Shown here: in pieces, positions 1-9,356 of the stretch
Layout of the letters: each line of letters opens with the position of its first letter
Numbering within the stretch: the first letter of the stretch is position 1
Assembly (NCBI RefSeq): GCF_045062745.1
Contig: NZ_JBJGED010000003.1
Span: forward strand, 124,001 to 188,000
Direction: 5' to 3'
Source: Paenibacillus_AA sp045062745
GTDB lineage: Bacteria; Bacillota; Bacilli; Paenibacillales; NBRC-103111
DNA length: 64,000 nt
The notes under the pieces: model-generated
The model's input: the letters and a program-made list of their open reading frames with translations, nothing else
The model's database searches: none
Told to the model about the DNA's origin: nothing
Program-made: the position numbers and the translations under genes

Positions 1-64
1 CGCCTCCGCTACAGCTTTTTGCTCCTCTTTTCGAACAGGACATGAAAGGTTCAACTCCACTAAA

Positions 65-93
65 GCGAAGCTGCCTCCAAAAAGGCATCTTCG
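65..93. other. Imperfect hairpin upstream of the first gene
   Basis: CGAAG (66-70) pairs with CTTCG (89-93), and GCCT (73-76) pairs with AGGC (83-86), across a small internal loop. It may be the end of a transcript from a gene left of the window. No coding sequence is evident in bases 1-184. Confidence 0.3.
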
Positions 94-184
94 TTTGCGC
101 TAATGAGCAGGATATCGCAACTAGTAGCTTGTATAAGGCGTCTTAAATAACATACATCACTTCGTTTTGAGAAGGAGGCATTGT

Positions 185-655
185 ATGAAGAAGCTACTTG
201 TTATACTTGTTCTTATGATAACTACATCATTAACAATTGGATGTAGCAAACAGGTCAATGATGTTCAAGTAAGCCCCCCATTTAAGAGCGGAGTTTATAC
301 GTTACAGGGCATTGAAGGAAGAATTGGTATTTTGGCTCCTGGCGGTTTTATAGCCAATAAACCTAATAAGTACATGTGGCATTTCTGGGGTACGAAAGAA
401 GAATTAGCTCGAGCTCCCTTCAAAGTTGAAGCTATTGATCTGAATACTGGAAAAAAGCATCCAGTTTTGCTTGAGGGAATGGGAACTCCGAATAAAAAAT
501 ATGTATGGGAATACAACTACGGTTTAGGTGGTCCAAACAATGGAGCGGATGCACATTTACCCTCAGGTCTAGAGCTACCGAATCCAGGCAAATGGCAACT
601 CAATACGTATTTGGGCGGAGAATTGTTTGGTAGCGTCGTTGTCCATGTAAGTTAA
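185..655 (+). CDS. Small lipoprotein, DUF4871-like
   Basis: A 156-residue secreted lipoprotein of unknown function. The N-terminus is a lipoprotein signal: Met-Lys-Lys, a hydrophobic core, then a lipobox ending in Ile-Gly-Cys near residue 20. The mature part is rich in Gly, Trp and Tyr, with MWHFWG and a C-terminal stretch that looks like a beta-sandwich. It resembles DUF4871-type proteins of Bacillus relatives; this is recognition by eye and only moderately certain. ATG 185 is chosen because AGAAGGAGG (170-178) lies 6 bases upstream, whereas the in-frame TTG at 167 has no ribosome site. It is AT-richer than its neighbours. No operon partner is visible; the next gene starts over 200 bases later. 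Confidence 0.75.
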   Translation: MKKLLVILVLMITTSLTIGCSKQVNDVQVSPPFKSGVYTLQGIEGRIGILAPGGFIANKPNKYMWHFWGTKEELARAPFKVEAIDLNTGKKHPVLLEGMGTPNKKYVWEYNYGLGGPNNGADAHLPSGLELPNPGKWQLNTYLGGELFGSVVVHVS

Positions 656-676
656 GTCCCCGAGAATTATTCCCAG

Positions 677-701
677 TATCATGATATGATAAAGCTATCA
701 T
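677..701. promoter_or_regulatory. Overlapping inverted repeats upstream of the AAA/LuxR regulator
   Basis: TATCATGATA (677-686) is a perfect 10-bp palindrome. It overlaps ATGATA-AAGC-TATCAT (686-701). An operator is possible but unproven. Confidence 0.25.
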
Positions 702-878
702 TGGATGGCTTCCTTCCGCCGGTCACTCCAGGCCACTTCCCTCTCAGAACGTACAATTACCTTTACCGGATATGCAGAAATAAAACAGGTTGGTGCTGTC
801 GTGAAACAAGAAGGATCATTAAAGGCAATATCGAAGGGAGACGGAGCCAAGCCGCTCCCGGATCGCGAGGGGCCGCGC

Positions 879-3800
879 ATGTCACGGTACACCTTGCCGG
901 GCGGGCTGTATGGGCGGGATCGCGAGGTAGCCCGGATCCGGGAAGCCTATCACTGGACCACGCTCGGGTCGACGCAGATGATTGGCGTATCGGGTCCTTC
1001 GGGGATCGGGAAAACCGCCCTCATCCAAGAAGCCACCCGGAAGATCGCGCTGGGACAAGCCTATTTGATCTCCGGCAAATTCGAGCCCTTGCAGCAGGAT
1101 ATCCCGATGTACCCGCTCATCGCCGCCTTTCGGGAGCTGGCCGAACAGCTGCTGAACGAGGACAAAGGGAAGCTGGAACAATGGCGGGATTCCCTGACGC
1201 AGGCCCTGGGAAACAACGCGGCGGTAATCACCGAGGTCATTCCCGAGATGGAGCGGATAATCGGGAATCCCATGCCCGTGGAGGGTCTGCCGCTCGAAGA
1301 ATCTATGGAGCGCTTCCAGTTCGTCTTCCGGCGGTTCATTCAAGTGTTCTGCCGTCAGAAGCACCCGCTCGTGCTCGTAATGGACGATTTGCAATGGGCC
1401 GACGAGGCTTCGTGGCGGATGATCCGCTCGTTCATGACCGATCCGCAAAGCCAGAGCTTGCTGCTCATCGGTGCCTATCGCGACCAGGAGCAGGGTCCGC
1501 TCGACCGGATCGAGGAGGAGCTGGAGGCGATCGCTTCTTCCGGCGTGGCGGTGCAGGCGTTGCCGCTGGAGCCGCTGACTCCGGCGGACGCCACGCGGAT
1601 GGTGAATGATACGCTGAGGGTGGAGCAGGGGCTTGCCGACGATATCGCCCACACGTTGTTTCAGCGCTCGAACGGGAATCCGTTCCTCTTTCGCCGCCAA
1701 TTGCTTCATAGTCTGGAGGAAGACATCCTCCGCTACGAGGAGCGAACCGAGCAGTGGGCCTGGAACTGGGAGGAGCGTCACTCCGAAGGACATCCGGGGC
1801 ATGCCGATCTGTTGTTGAGCTATATGACGGACAGCCTCCACCGGCTTCCTCCAGACACCCGACAAGCGCTGCTCGAGGCGTCCTGCCTCGGAGGAGAATG
1901 CCAGATCGGCTTGCTGGCTTCGTGGCGGCGGGAGTCGCCGGAACGCACGCTGGAGGTGCTGCAGCCGGCGATTCACCGGCAATTCATCGTCTGCCTGGAG
2001 CGTGAGCCGGATTCCGTGACCGATGCGCCTGCCCAAGAGCGCTCCTTCCGATTCGTCCACGACCGCTTGCAGGAAGCGGCGAATACGCTGCTCGACCCTT
2101 CCATGAGCGAGAGACTGCACTGGCATGCCGGCCTTCATTGGGTCGAGCACCCGGATCCGGCCATCCGGGAACGCTATGTGTTCGAGGCCGCCGGCCATCT
2201 CAATAAAGGGAGCGGACAGGCTCGGCTGCCGGAGGATCACGACCGTCTCATCCATGCGAATGCCAGGGCGGGGAAGAAAGCGAAAGCGGCGACCGCCTTC
2301 GAAGCTGCGGGAGAGTATCTCCATGCAGCAGCCGCACGTCTCCGGGAGGAGCACTGGGAGCGGGATTTCGAGAATTGCTTCGATTGGATGATCGATCTGC
2401 TTGAATGCGAGTACATGAACGGGTGGACGTCCGCTACCGACGCGGCGTTCGACGCATTGCTGCAGAGAGCCCGTACGCCCTACGAACGAACGAGAGTGCA
2501 GACTCTGGCGATCAATCGTCTGCTCCACACCGAGCGATTGGCCGAGGGGATCTCCCTGGGCTTGCAATGCCTCCGGGATCTGAACGTTCATGTTTCCGCT
2601 AAGCCAGGGAAGGCGATGCTGTTAGCCGAGCTTGTGGCGACCAAAGAACAATGGCGCCGGAAGGCCGATCGACTCGCCTCGCAGCCGCCCGTGTCGGACC
2701 CGGTCATGAAAATGGCCCTGCAGGTGATGACGATGCTGTCAGGCGCGGCTTTCGTCTACAACAAACCGTTGTTTCGCGCTTTGACGTTCAAATGCATCCG
2801 TCTGTCGCTCCGTTATGGGCATTTTCCTTACTCGGCGGCGGTATTGGGGAGCTTCAGCGGCATTCTCAACCACGCGCTGGGAGACCGTCGGCTGGCGCAA
2901 GCGGCGCTGCGGGAAAGCCTGAAATTGGCGGCGATCTACAACCAACCCTCGCTTTTGTGCCGAGCGTATCTGACCTTAGGGGTCATGTTCTTCATCATGG
3001 AGGACGAGCACAAGGACTTCAACGCGAGCTTCCTGAAATCGGTGCAGTACGGGCTGGAAGCCGGCGACATGCTCTTCACCGGGCATGCCGTGGTCATGCG
3101 GTGCATCAATCTCCATATGACGGGCAAGCTGGATTTGCTCCATGCGGTACTTCCGGAATACAAGAAAATGCTGTCCCATACCCAAAATCAATATATGCTT
3201 CCGTATCTGACCATTTTGGACCGGTGGGTGCACGCCTTGAAGGGCAGGGAGGCGGACCCGGAAGCGCAAGGACTGTTGGACCAGATCCGCGGCTCGGGCA
3301 TGGAATCGCTGCTCCTGTTTCTGTATGGGCTGTGTCTCCTGCAGGAGGGGTACTTGCTGGGCGACGGGGAAGCGGCGCGAAGGGGCGCCGAGCTGGCAGG
3401 CGGACATACGCGGTATGCCAATCATTACGTTCACGCGTCCGAGTACGATCTGTTTCTGGGCCTGCACCTGCTCTCCCGGGGAAAGAGCATGCAGCCCGAC
3501 GAATCGAGACGGATCGCCGCTTGTCTGCAAAGGCTCCGCCAAGCCGCCGGCAAGTGCCCGGATCACGTCCGGCACAAGCTGCTGCTCGTCGAGGCGGAAT
3601 ATGCCCGAATACGAGGAAAGCGCGATCGGGCGGAGCGCCGCTACGACGAAGCCATCCGGGAGGCGAAGCGAAGCGGGTACATGCATCACGCCGCGATCGC
3701 TTGTGAGTGCGCGGGGCAGTTCTATGCGTCGCACGCCAGTGACACGCGGGCCAAAGGGTATCTCATCGAAGCTTACGCTTTGTACCGGCAATGGGGCGGC

Positions 3801-4763
3801 TCCCGCAAGGCGGAGCAGGTCAGGGCGCGCTATGCGGAGCATTACCGGGATTGGAGCCGGGACGCTCCCGAGGCTGTACGACCTCCGGGCGTGCCGTCCG
3901 CGGTGGAGGTGACCTCCGATTTAAGCGCGATTCCCGCTGCGCTCGACCCTTCGCTCGACCTTTCGCTCGTTCGGGAGGCTTTTCAATCGATGGCCGTGGA
4001 GTCGAATCAGCGGACGCTGATCGAGAATCTGGTCCGGACGGTCGTGGCGCAGGCGGGCGCGCAGAGAGGCTGTTTCGCCCTGGAGCATGCGAACCGGCTA
4101 ACCGTGGAATTGGCCGTGGATCAGGCGGGGAACGTAAGCCGGCCGCGAGTGCCCTTGGAACGGTACGACGAGGTCTGTTTGCCGGCCGTCCGGTACACCG
4201 CGAATACGGGCGAGATGGTCCTGCTCGAGGATGCTGCGGGGATAGGCCGATTCGCCCGGGACCCTTACGTGATGAGCGCGCGAACGAAGTCGATGCTCTG
4301 CCTGCCGTTGCAATTCCAGAATCAGCTCACGGCGGTGCTGTACCTCGAGAACAATCGGGCAAGCGGCGCCTTCGCTGCGGACCGGCTGGAGCTGCTGCGC
4401 TTGTTGGCCACACAGACGGTGTTCTTGCTCAAGCTGTTCCGGCGGGACGACGCGGACGACTCGGACAGCGCTTCGCCGGTTCAGGCCGATCCCCCGGTGG
4501 TCAAGGAGGAGGCGGAACCGGAGGCAGCCCTGGCGGAGGGGTCGCCCGAGCCGATGAATCCCTTGACCAATCGGGAGCTGGAGGTGCTGCAGCTCATGTC
4601 GCTCGGGATGTCGAATCAGGAGATCGCCCAACAGCTGCATATTGCCTTGGGGACCGTCAAGCTGCATACGAATCGAATTTTCAGCAAAATGAATGTCAAT
4701 CGGCGCGCGAAAGCGGTGCTGGAGGGCAAACGAATGAACCTTTTGAACGATCCGAAGCTGTAG
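879..4763 (+). CDS. Large AAA-ATPase/TPR/GAF/LuxR transcriptional regulator
   Basis: A 1294-residue cytoplasmic signal-integrating regulator. From the N-terminus: a Gly-Arg-Asp-Arg-Glu entry motif typical of AAA_16/STAND ATPases; Walker A GPSGIGKT near residue 40; Walker B LVLVMDDLQWAD near 165; a long helical TPR-like region (about 380-1000); a GAF domain (about 1040-1190); and a LuxR HTH at the end (LTNRELEVLQLMSLGMSNQEI, then GTVKLHTNRIFSKM). It resembles the regulatory half of PknK-type proteins without the kinase domain. The open frame extends to 705, but ATG 879 is preferred: it directly precedes the conserved start and has GAGGGG (867-872) 6 bases upstream. GTG 801 is another option. 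It lies just ahead of the RiPP operon and may control it; that link is inference. Confidence 0.88.
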   Translation: MSRYTLPGGLYGRDREVARIREAYHWTTLGSTQMIGVSGPSGIGKTALIQEATRKIALGQAYLISGKFEPLQQDIPMYPLIAAFRELAEQLLNEDKGKLEQWRDSLTQALGNNAAVITEVIPEMERIIGNPMPVEGLPLEESMERFQFVFRRFIQVFCRQKHPLVLVMDDLQWADEASWRMIRSFMTDPQSQSLLLIGAYRDQEQGPLDRIEEELEAIASSGVAVQALPLEPLTPADATRMVNDTLRVEQGLADDIAHTLFQRSNGNPFLFRRQLLHSLEEDILRYEERTEQWAWNWEERHSEGHPGHADLLLSYMTDSLHRLPPDTRQALLEASCLGGECQIGLLASWRRESPERTLEVLQPAIHRQFIVCLEREPDSVTDAPAQERSFRFVHDRLQEAANTLLDPSMSERLHWHAGLHWVEHPDPAIRERYVFEAAGHLNKGSGQARLPEDHDRLIHANARAGKKAKAATAFEAAGEYLHAAAARLREEHWERDFENCFDWMIDLLECEYMNGWTSATDAAFDALLQRARTPYERTRVQTLAINRLLHTERLAEGISLGLQCLRDLNVHVSAKPGKAMLLAELVATKEQWRRKADRLASQPPVSDPVMKMALQVMTMLSGAAFVYNKPLFRALTFKCIRLSLRYGHFPYSAAVLGSFSGILNHALGDRRLAQAALRESLKLAAIYNQPSLLCRAYLTLGVMFFIMEDEHKDFNASFLKSVQYGLEAGDMLFTGHAVVMRCINLHMTGKLDLLHAVLPEYKKMLSHTQNQYMLPYLTILDRWVHALKGREADPEAQGLLDQIRGSGMESLLLFLYGLCLLQEGYLLGDGEAARRGAELAGGHTRYANHYVHASEYDLFLGLHLLSRGKSMQPDESRRIAACLQRLRQAAGKCPDHVRHKLLLVEAEYARIRGKRDRAERRYDEAIREAKRSGYMHHAAIACECAGQFYASHASDTRAKGYLIEAYALYRQWGGSRKAEQVRARYAEHYRDWSRDAPEAVRPPGVPSAVEVTSDLSAIPAALDPSLDLSLVREAFQSMAVESNQRTLIENLVRTVVAQAGAQRGCFALEHANRLTVELAVDQAGNVSRPRVPLERYDEVCLPAVRYTANTGEMVLLEDAAGIGRFARDPYVMSARTKSMLCLPLQFQNQLTAVLYLENNRASGAFAADRLELLRLLATQTVFLLKLFRRDDADDSDSASPVQADPPVVKEEAEPEAALAEGSPEPMNPLTNRELEVLQLMSLGMSNQEIAQQLHIALGTVKLHTNRIFSKMNVNRRAKAVLEGKRMNLLNDPKL

Positions 4764-4803
4764 GCCAAAAGAATCAAAATTCATGAAAAAGGTTCCCGCA
4801 TCG

Positions 4804-4847
4804 AACCCGCGAAACTTCGCCCAATCCGGCGCCGTTCGCGGGTTTTT
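4804..4847 (+). terminator. Rho-independent terminator after the regulator
   Basis: AACCCGCGAA (4804-4813) pairs perfectly with TTCGCGGGTT (4835-4844), followed by further T residues. It separates the regulator from the RiPP operon. Confidence 0.75.
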
Positions 4848-4890
4848 GGCGTTGGACGGGCTTCGCGGGCGGGACAAGCCCAACCAAAAA

Positions 4891-4906
4891 TATAACTTAA
4901 GTTATA
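4891..4906. promoter_or_regulatory. Perfect 16-bp palindrome, candidate operator of the RiPP operon
   Basis: TATAACTTAAGTTATA is a perfect inverted repeat 75 bases upstream of the first gene of the operon. Its position suits an operator or activator site. Binding by the adjacent LuxR-type regulator is inference. Confidence 0.55.
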
Positions 4907-4981
4907 CGACAAAAATGGGCCTCCGGTGTAGAGTTGTACCAGCAAAGATGATCCGAACGGAGTAAAAGGGGACCCGGAGTA

Positions 4982-6121
4982 ATGAGAATAAAGTCGATTT
5001 TAATCGCGGCCGCCTTGATGTTGTTCATCTCAGCCTGCTCGAGTGCGGGGGATCTGCGCGAGCAGCGGGAGCGGACGCTCGGCCGGCAGACGGGCGATAT
5101 CCTCGTGGGGGTGGCCTGGCCTTTCGCCGACCGCAATGAAGGATTCCGGGAAGGGCTGGAGCTGGCCTTGGAGGAGATCAATCAAAAGGGCGTCCTGGGT
5201 AGTCGGATGAAGCTCCTTCAGAAGGATGATCAATCCTCGGTGACGGAGGGACTCACGATCGCGCAGTCCTTCGCGAACAATCCGGCGCTGACGGCGGTGA
5301 TCGGGCACCGGAGCTCGGTCGTGACCGTGCCGGCGTCCAAAGTTTACGACAACGCGGGCCTTTTGATGCTGGCTCCTTCCTCCACGGCTCCAGGACTGAC
5401 GGCCGCCGGAATGGACCGCGTGTTCCGCCTCATTCCCGACGATAACCAGATCGGTTCTACTATGGCGAAGTACGCCCAGAGCAAGGGTTACCGAAATATG
5501 GCGATCTTCTATACGAATGACGAATACGGCCGAGGTTTGGCCAACTCCTTCGAGGACGGGGCCAAGGCGACGGGGATCCAAATCGTGGACCGGCTGTCCG
5601 ATTATAGGGACTTGGATGCGTTGCGGCGGGCCATGGACAAATGGAAGCTACTCGGCGTCGACGCGATCTTCTTGGCCGAGGTCATGCCGGCTGGAGCTGC
5701 CTTCCTCGCGGATCTGCGGAAGGTCGGCATGCAAGTGCCCGTCATCGGCGGAGACGGGCTGGACACGGCCGCTCTCGCGGAAGTGGCGGGAAGCGCGGCG
5801 GACAATACGGTCGTGGCGTCGATCTTCAACCCGACCGCCGCGGGCGACACGGTTCAACATTTCGTGCAAGCGTACAAGAGCAAGTATAACGAGGAGCCCC
5901 GCAAGTGGGCGGCCCAGGGCTACGATGCGTTGAAGCTGTTGGCGTATGCGCTGGAGAAGGCGGGATCCCGCCAACCTTCGAAGCTTGCGAACGTGCTGAA
6001 CCAGACGAAGGGCTGGCAGGGCGTGTCCGGCCTCCATACCTTCGATGCCGACGGCAACGTGCGGGATATGCCCATCATCCTGAAGCAGCTGAGAGGCGCT
6101 TCGTTCCAGTATCTCAACTAA
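4982..6121 (+). CDS. Branched-chain-amino-acid-type substrate-binding lipoprotein
   Basis: A 379-residue lipoprotein of the Peripla_BP_6 (LivJ/Leu-Ile-Val-binding) family. The signal peptide ends at a lipobox, Ile-Ser-Ala-Cys, near residue 19. The body shows the family pattern: GVAWPFADRNEGFREGLELA, IGHRSSVVTVPASKVY, then FYTNDEYGRGLANSFEDGAK and AQGYDALKLLAYALEKAG. No permease or ATPase of the cognate transporter is present, so it is an orphan binding protein at the front of the NHLP operon. It may sense or capture a small molecule, or protect the producer. AAAAGGGG (4964-4971) is the likely ribosome site. The stop codon touches the ribosome site of the HlyD-like gene, which supports co-transcription. 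Confidence 0.88.
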   Translation: MRIKSILIAAALMLFISACSSAGDLREQRERTLGRQTGDILVGVAWPFADRNEGFREGLELALEEINQKGVLGSRMKLLQKDDQSSVTEGLTIAQSFANNPALTAVIGHRSSVVTVPASKVYDNAGLLMLAPSSTAPGLTAAGMDRVFRLIPDDNQIGSTMAKYAQSKGYRNMAIFYTNDEYGRGLANSFEDGAKATGIQIVDRLSDYRDLDALRRAMDKWKLLGVDAIFLAEVMPAGAAFLADLRKVGMQVPVIGGDGLDTAALAEVAGSAADNTVVASIFNPTAAGDTVQHFVQAYKSKYNEEPRKWAAQGYDALKLLAYALEKAGSRQPSKLANVLNQTKGWQGVSGLHTFDADGNVRDMPIILKQLRGASFQYLN

Positions 6122-6134
6122 GGAGGACGTGCGG

Positions 6135-7100
6135 ATGAATAAGGAAGTGTTTCGCAAGGTCTCCGTGGAACGATTGTCCTCGCCGGAGCAGCTGGACACA
6201 CTGATGCGGGTCACGTCGCCCAAGGGCTGGCTGGCGCTCGCTGCGCTGGGCGTGCTGCTGCTCTCAGCGATCGCTTGGGGATTTGGGGGGACGCTCCAAA
6301 CGAAGATCCACGCCCAAGGCGTGCTCATCCGCCCCGGCGGCCTGCAAAACATCTACTCCGATACCAGCGGGACCATCACCGATATCCGGGTCGTGGAGAA
6401 CGATTACGTGCGCAAGGGGGACGTGATGGCGAGGATCGAGCAGCCGCTCTTGCTGGAGAAGCTCGCGCAGCTGAATCAATCGCTGCATCAGGCGGAAGCG
6501 GGCAACCAGCTGGAACCGACCCCGGCCTTGGCCGGTCAAATCGAGAAGACCAAGGCTGCCATCGCGCTCGTGAAGGCCGATTATGCGAATGCGTCCAGGG
6601 TCGTCAGCCCGTATTCCGGCCGCGTGATGGAGGTTCGGACGAAGTTGGGCTCCGCGATCAACGCGGGCATGCCGCTAATCTCGATCGAATCGGGGGATAA
6701 GGACGCGAAGGCGTTGAAGACGGTGATGTACCTGCCGCTTCAGCAAGGCAAAAAGATTATACCCGGCATGCAGGTCGAAGTGTCCCCCAGCTCCGTGAAT
6801 CGCGAGGAGTACGGGTTCATTAAAGGACGAGTTACGGCCGTCTCCGAGTTTCCCGTGAACGCCCAGGCCATGCTCGTCACGCTCGGCAACGAAGCGCTGG
6901 TGGGCGAGCTGGCCGGACGGGGGGCCGCTCTCTTGGAGGTCTGGATCGATCCGGTCCTCGATCCCCGGACGGTCAGCGGCTATGCGTGGTCGACCGGAGA
7001 AGGGCCGCCGGTGGAGCTCGACAGCGGCACCCTGGTGTCCGCCTCCATCATCGTGAAGCAGCAAAAGCCGATCACTTCGGTTATTCCTCAGATCAAGTGA
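6135..7100 (+). CDS. NHLP bacteriocin system secretion protein (HlyD-like)
   Basis: A 321-residue membrane-fusion-type protein. One transmembrane helix (about residues 35-55) follows a short cytoplasmic tail, then a lipoyl/barrel-sandwich region with the repeated Val-Arg-Lys-Gly-Asp motif, a short coiled coil and a C-terminal beta-barrel. This is the architecture of the HlyD component of NHLM/NHLP export systems, which works with the two downstream ABC proteins to move the peptide out. ATG 6135 is preferred over GTG 6129 because AAGGAGG (6120-6126) overlaps the previous stop and sits 8 bases away. It is followed by the exporter gene after 19 bases. Confidence 0.87.
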   Translation: MNKEVFRKVSVERLSSPEQLDTLMRVTSPKGWLALAALGVLLLSAIAWGFGGTLQTKIHAQGVLIRPGGLQNIYSDTSGTITDIRVVENDYVRKGDVMARIEQPLLLEKLAQLNQSLHQAEAGNQLEPTPALAGQIEKTKAAIALVKADYANASRVVSPYSGRVMEVRTKLGSAINAGMPLISIESGDKDAKALKTVMYLPLQQGKKIIPGMQVEVSPSSVNREEYGFIKGRVTAVSEFPVNAQAMLVTLGNEALVGELAGRGAALLEVWIDPVLDPRTVSGYAWSTGEGPPVELDSGTLVSASIIVKQQKPITSVIPQIK

Positions 7101-7119
7101 AGATGGAGTTGACCCGCGG

Positions 7120-9330
7120 ATGGAAACGAAGATAAGCCCGAGCCGGCGATCGGGCGCGCCTAGGCGGGCCAAGACGCCGACCGTCCTGCAGATGGAAGCG
7201 GTGGAGTGCGGCGCGGCCGCCCTGGCGATCATCCTGGGCTATTACGGCAGCCACGTCCCACTGGAGGAGTTGCGCGTGGAATGCGGCGTCTCCCGGGACG
7301 GGAGCAAAGCCAATAACATCCTGAAGGCGTCAAGGAAGTATGGCTTGACGGCCAAGGGCTACAAGAAAAATCCGGAGGACCTGCGCAGCCTGCCGGTGCC
7401 GATGATCATTCACTGGAACTTCAACCACTTCCTCGTCTTGGAGGGCTTCAAGAATGGCCGCGTCTATTTGAACGATCCGGCTGCGGGGCCCCGAGTCGTC
7501 TCGGAGGAAGAGTTCGACATGGCGTTCACCGGAGTGGTGCTGACCTTCGCGCCCTCCGAGACCTACAAGCCCCAGGGCGGGCAGACCGGGATGCTGAAGG
7601 CGCTCGGCAGCCGGCTGAAGGGCTCGGAGTCGGCCTTGATCTACGTCATCCTGGCCGGGTTGTTCCTCGTCGTGCCGGGGCTCGTCATTCCCGTATTCAC
7701 CAAGGTGCTGATCGACAACATCCTGCTCGGCGGTCTTCACAGCTGGCTGATGCCTCTCCTGTTCGGGATGGGCCTGACGGCGGCCATGCGCGCGGCGCTG
7801 ACCTGGCTGCAGCGATATTACTTGCTGCGGCTCGAGATGAAGTTCTCACTCAGCACCTCCGGGCGGTTTTTCTGGCACGTGCTGCGGCTCCCGATCGAGT
7901 TCTTCTCCCAGCGGTACAGCGGGGAGATCGGGTCCCGGGTGATGATCAACGACCGCGTGGCCCAGCTGCTGTCCGGCGATCTGGCGGTGGCGGTGCTGAA
8001 CTCGATCCTGATCGTGTTCTATCTGCTGCTCATGCTGCAATACAGCCTGCTGCTGACGCTCATCGCGGTGGCGGTAGCGCTCGCGAATGTGCTGTTCCTG
8101 CGCTTTGTGTCCAAACAAAGGGTAGATCAGAATATGAGGCTTCTGCAGGAATCCGGGAAAATGCAGGGTGTGTCCATGGGAGGCTTGCAGTTGATCGAGA
8201 CGTTGAAATCGAGCGGTTCGGAATCCGACTTCTTCGCCAAGTGGTCCGGGTACCAGAGCAAGCTCCTTCAGTCCCAGCAGCAGCTCGGGGTTTCCTCCGG
8301 CTTGTTGTCGGCCGTGCCCGGCCTTTTGTCCGGCCTGAGCACCGCGGTGATCCTGTCCGTGGGCGGCTATCAAGTGATGGACGGAGCGCTCACCGTCGGG
8401 ATGCTCGTGGCGTTTCAGAGCCTCATGGCCAGCTTCATCGAGCCGGTAAATCAGATGGTGCAGCTGGGCAGCTCCTTGCAGGAAGCGCAGGGGGGACTCA
8501 AACGCCTGGACGATGTACTGAATTACAAGGTGGATGCGCAGTTCGCCGCCGAGACGCCGGAACCGACCAATGCAGAGGAGCGGGAGCCCGGGACCCAGGA
8601 CCATGCCAAGCTGGCGGGGTTCGTGGAGCTCCGGCAGGTGACGTTCGGCTACAACCGGCTGGAGGGGCCGCTGATCGAGAATTTCAGCCTAGAGCTGAAG
8701 CCGGGCAAGCGCGTAGCGCTCGTAGGGGGATCCGGCAGCGGCAAATCGACGGTAGCGAAGCTGGTGGCGGGCATCTACGAGCCCTGGTCCGGGGAAATTC
8801 GATTCGATGACGCGACGCGCCAGCAGCTCTCGCGAGAGCTGATCGGCAACTCGGTGGCGGTTGTGGATCAGGAGATCCATCTGTTCGAAGGCACGATCAA
8901 GGAGAACCTCTCGCTGTGGGATGCGACCATCCCAGAGACGGACATCGTCCGGGCGGCCAAGGACGCCTGCATTCACGATGAGATCAGCTCACGCAGCGGC
9001 GGCTATGATCATCGGATCGACGAGGGCGGCGGGAATTTCAGCGGCGGCCAGCGGCAACGTCTGGAGATCGCCCGCGCGCTGGCTGGCAATCCCTCCGTGC
9101 TCGTGCTGGATGAAGCGACGAGCGCCCTCGATCCGAAGACGGAGCAGCTGGTCGATGCCAGCATCCGCAGACGCGGCTGCACCTGCCTGATCGTGGCGCA
9201 CCGATTGAGCACGATCCGCGATGCGGATGAGATTATCGTCATGCATCGCGGGAAGGTCACCGAGCGGGGCACCCATCAAGAGCTGCTCGCCAAGAACGGG
9301 CTGTACGCCCGGCTTATTCAGGAGCATTAA
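7120..9330 (+). CDS. NHLP-family ABC exporter with C39 leader peptidase (ABC1 type)
   Basis: A 736-residue peptidase/permease/ATPase. The N-terminal C39 domain has the catalytic Cys30 in QMEAVECGAAAL, His103 in HWNFNHF and Asp119 in LNDP. The middle carries about six transmembrane helices (about 165-440). The ATPase has Walker A GGSGSGKST, signature FSGGQRQRLEIARAL and Walker B VLVLDEATSALD. In this family the peptidase cuts after a double-glycine leader, and the precursor at 12374 ends its leader with such a Gly-Gly. It is the expected maturation and export enzyme of that peptide. All catalytic residues appear intact. Confidence 0.93.
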   Translation: METKISPSRRSGAPRRAKTPTVLQMEAVECGAAALAIILGYYGSHVPLEELRVECGVSRDGSKANNILKASRKYGLTAKGYKKNPEDLRSLPVPMIIHWNFNHFLVLEGFKNGRVYLNDPAAGPRVVSEEEFDMAFTGVVLTFAPSETYKPQGGQTGMLKALGSRLKGSESALIYVILAGLFLVVPGLVIPVFTKVLIDNILLGGLHSWLMPLLFGMGLTAAMRAALTWLQRYYLLRLEMKFSLSTSGRFFWHVLRLPIEFFSQRYSGEIGSRVMINDRVAQLLSGDLAVAVLNSILIVFYLLLMLQYSLLLTLIAVAVALANVLFLRFVSKQRVDQNMRLLQESGKMQGVSMGGLQLIETLKSSGSESDFFAKWSGYQSKLLQSQQQLGVSSGLLSAVPGLLSGLSTAVILSVGGYQVMDGALTVGMLVAFQSLMASFIEPVNQMVQLGSSLQEAQGGLKRLDDVLNYKVDAQFAAETPEPTNAEEREPGTQDHAKLAGFVELRQVTFGYNRLEGPLIENFSLELKPGKRVALVGGSGSGKSTVAKLVAGIYEPWSGEIRFDDATRQQLSRELIGNSVAVVDQEIHLFEGTIKENLSLWDATIPETDIVRAAKDACIHDEISSRSGGYDHRIDEGGGNFSGGQRQRLEIARALAGNPSVLVLDEATSALDPKTEQLVDASIRRRGCTCLIVAHRLSTIRDADEIIVMHRGKVTERGTHQELLAKNGLYARLIQEH

Positions 9331-9356
9331 CTGCCCCTCGAAAGGAGGAGAAACCC

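Noticed and set aside
882..2591. A 569-codon minus-strand frame opposite the AAA regulator
   Set aside because: Shadow frame without domain signatures, covering the conserved ATPase region of the true gene.
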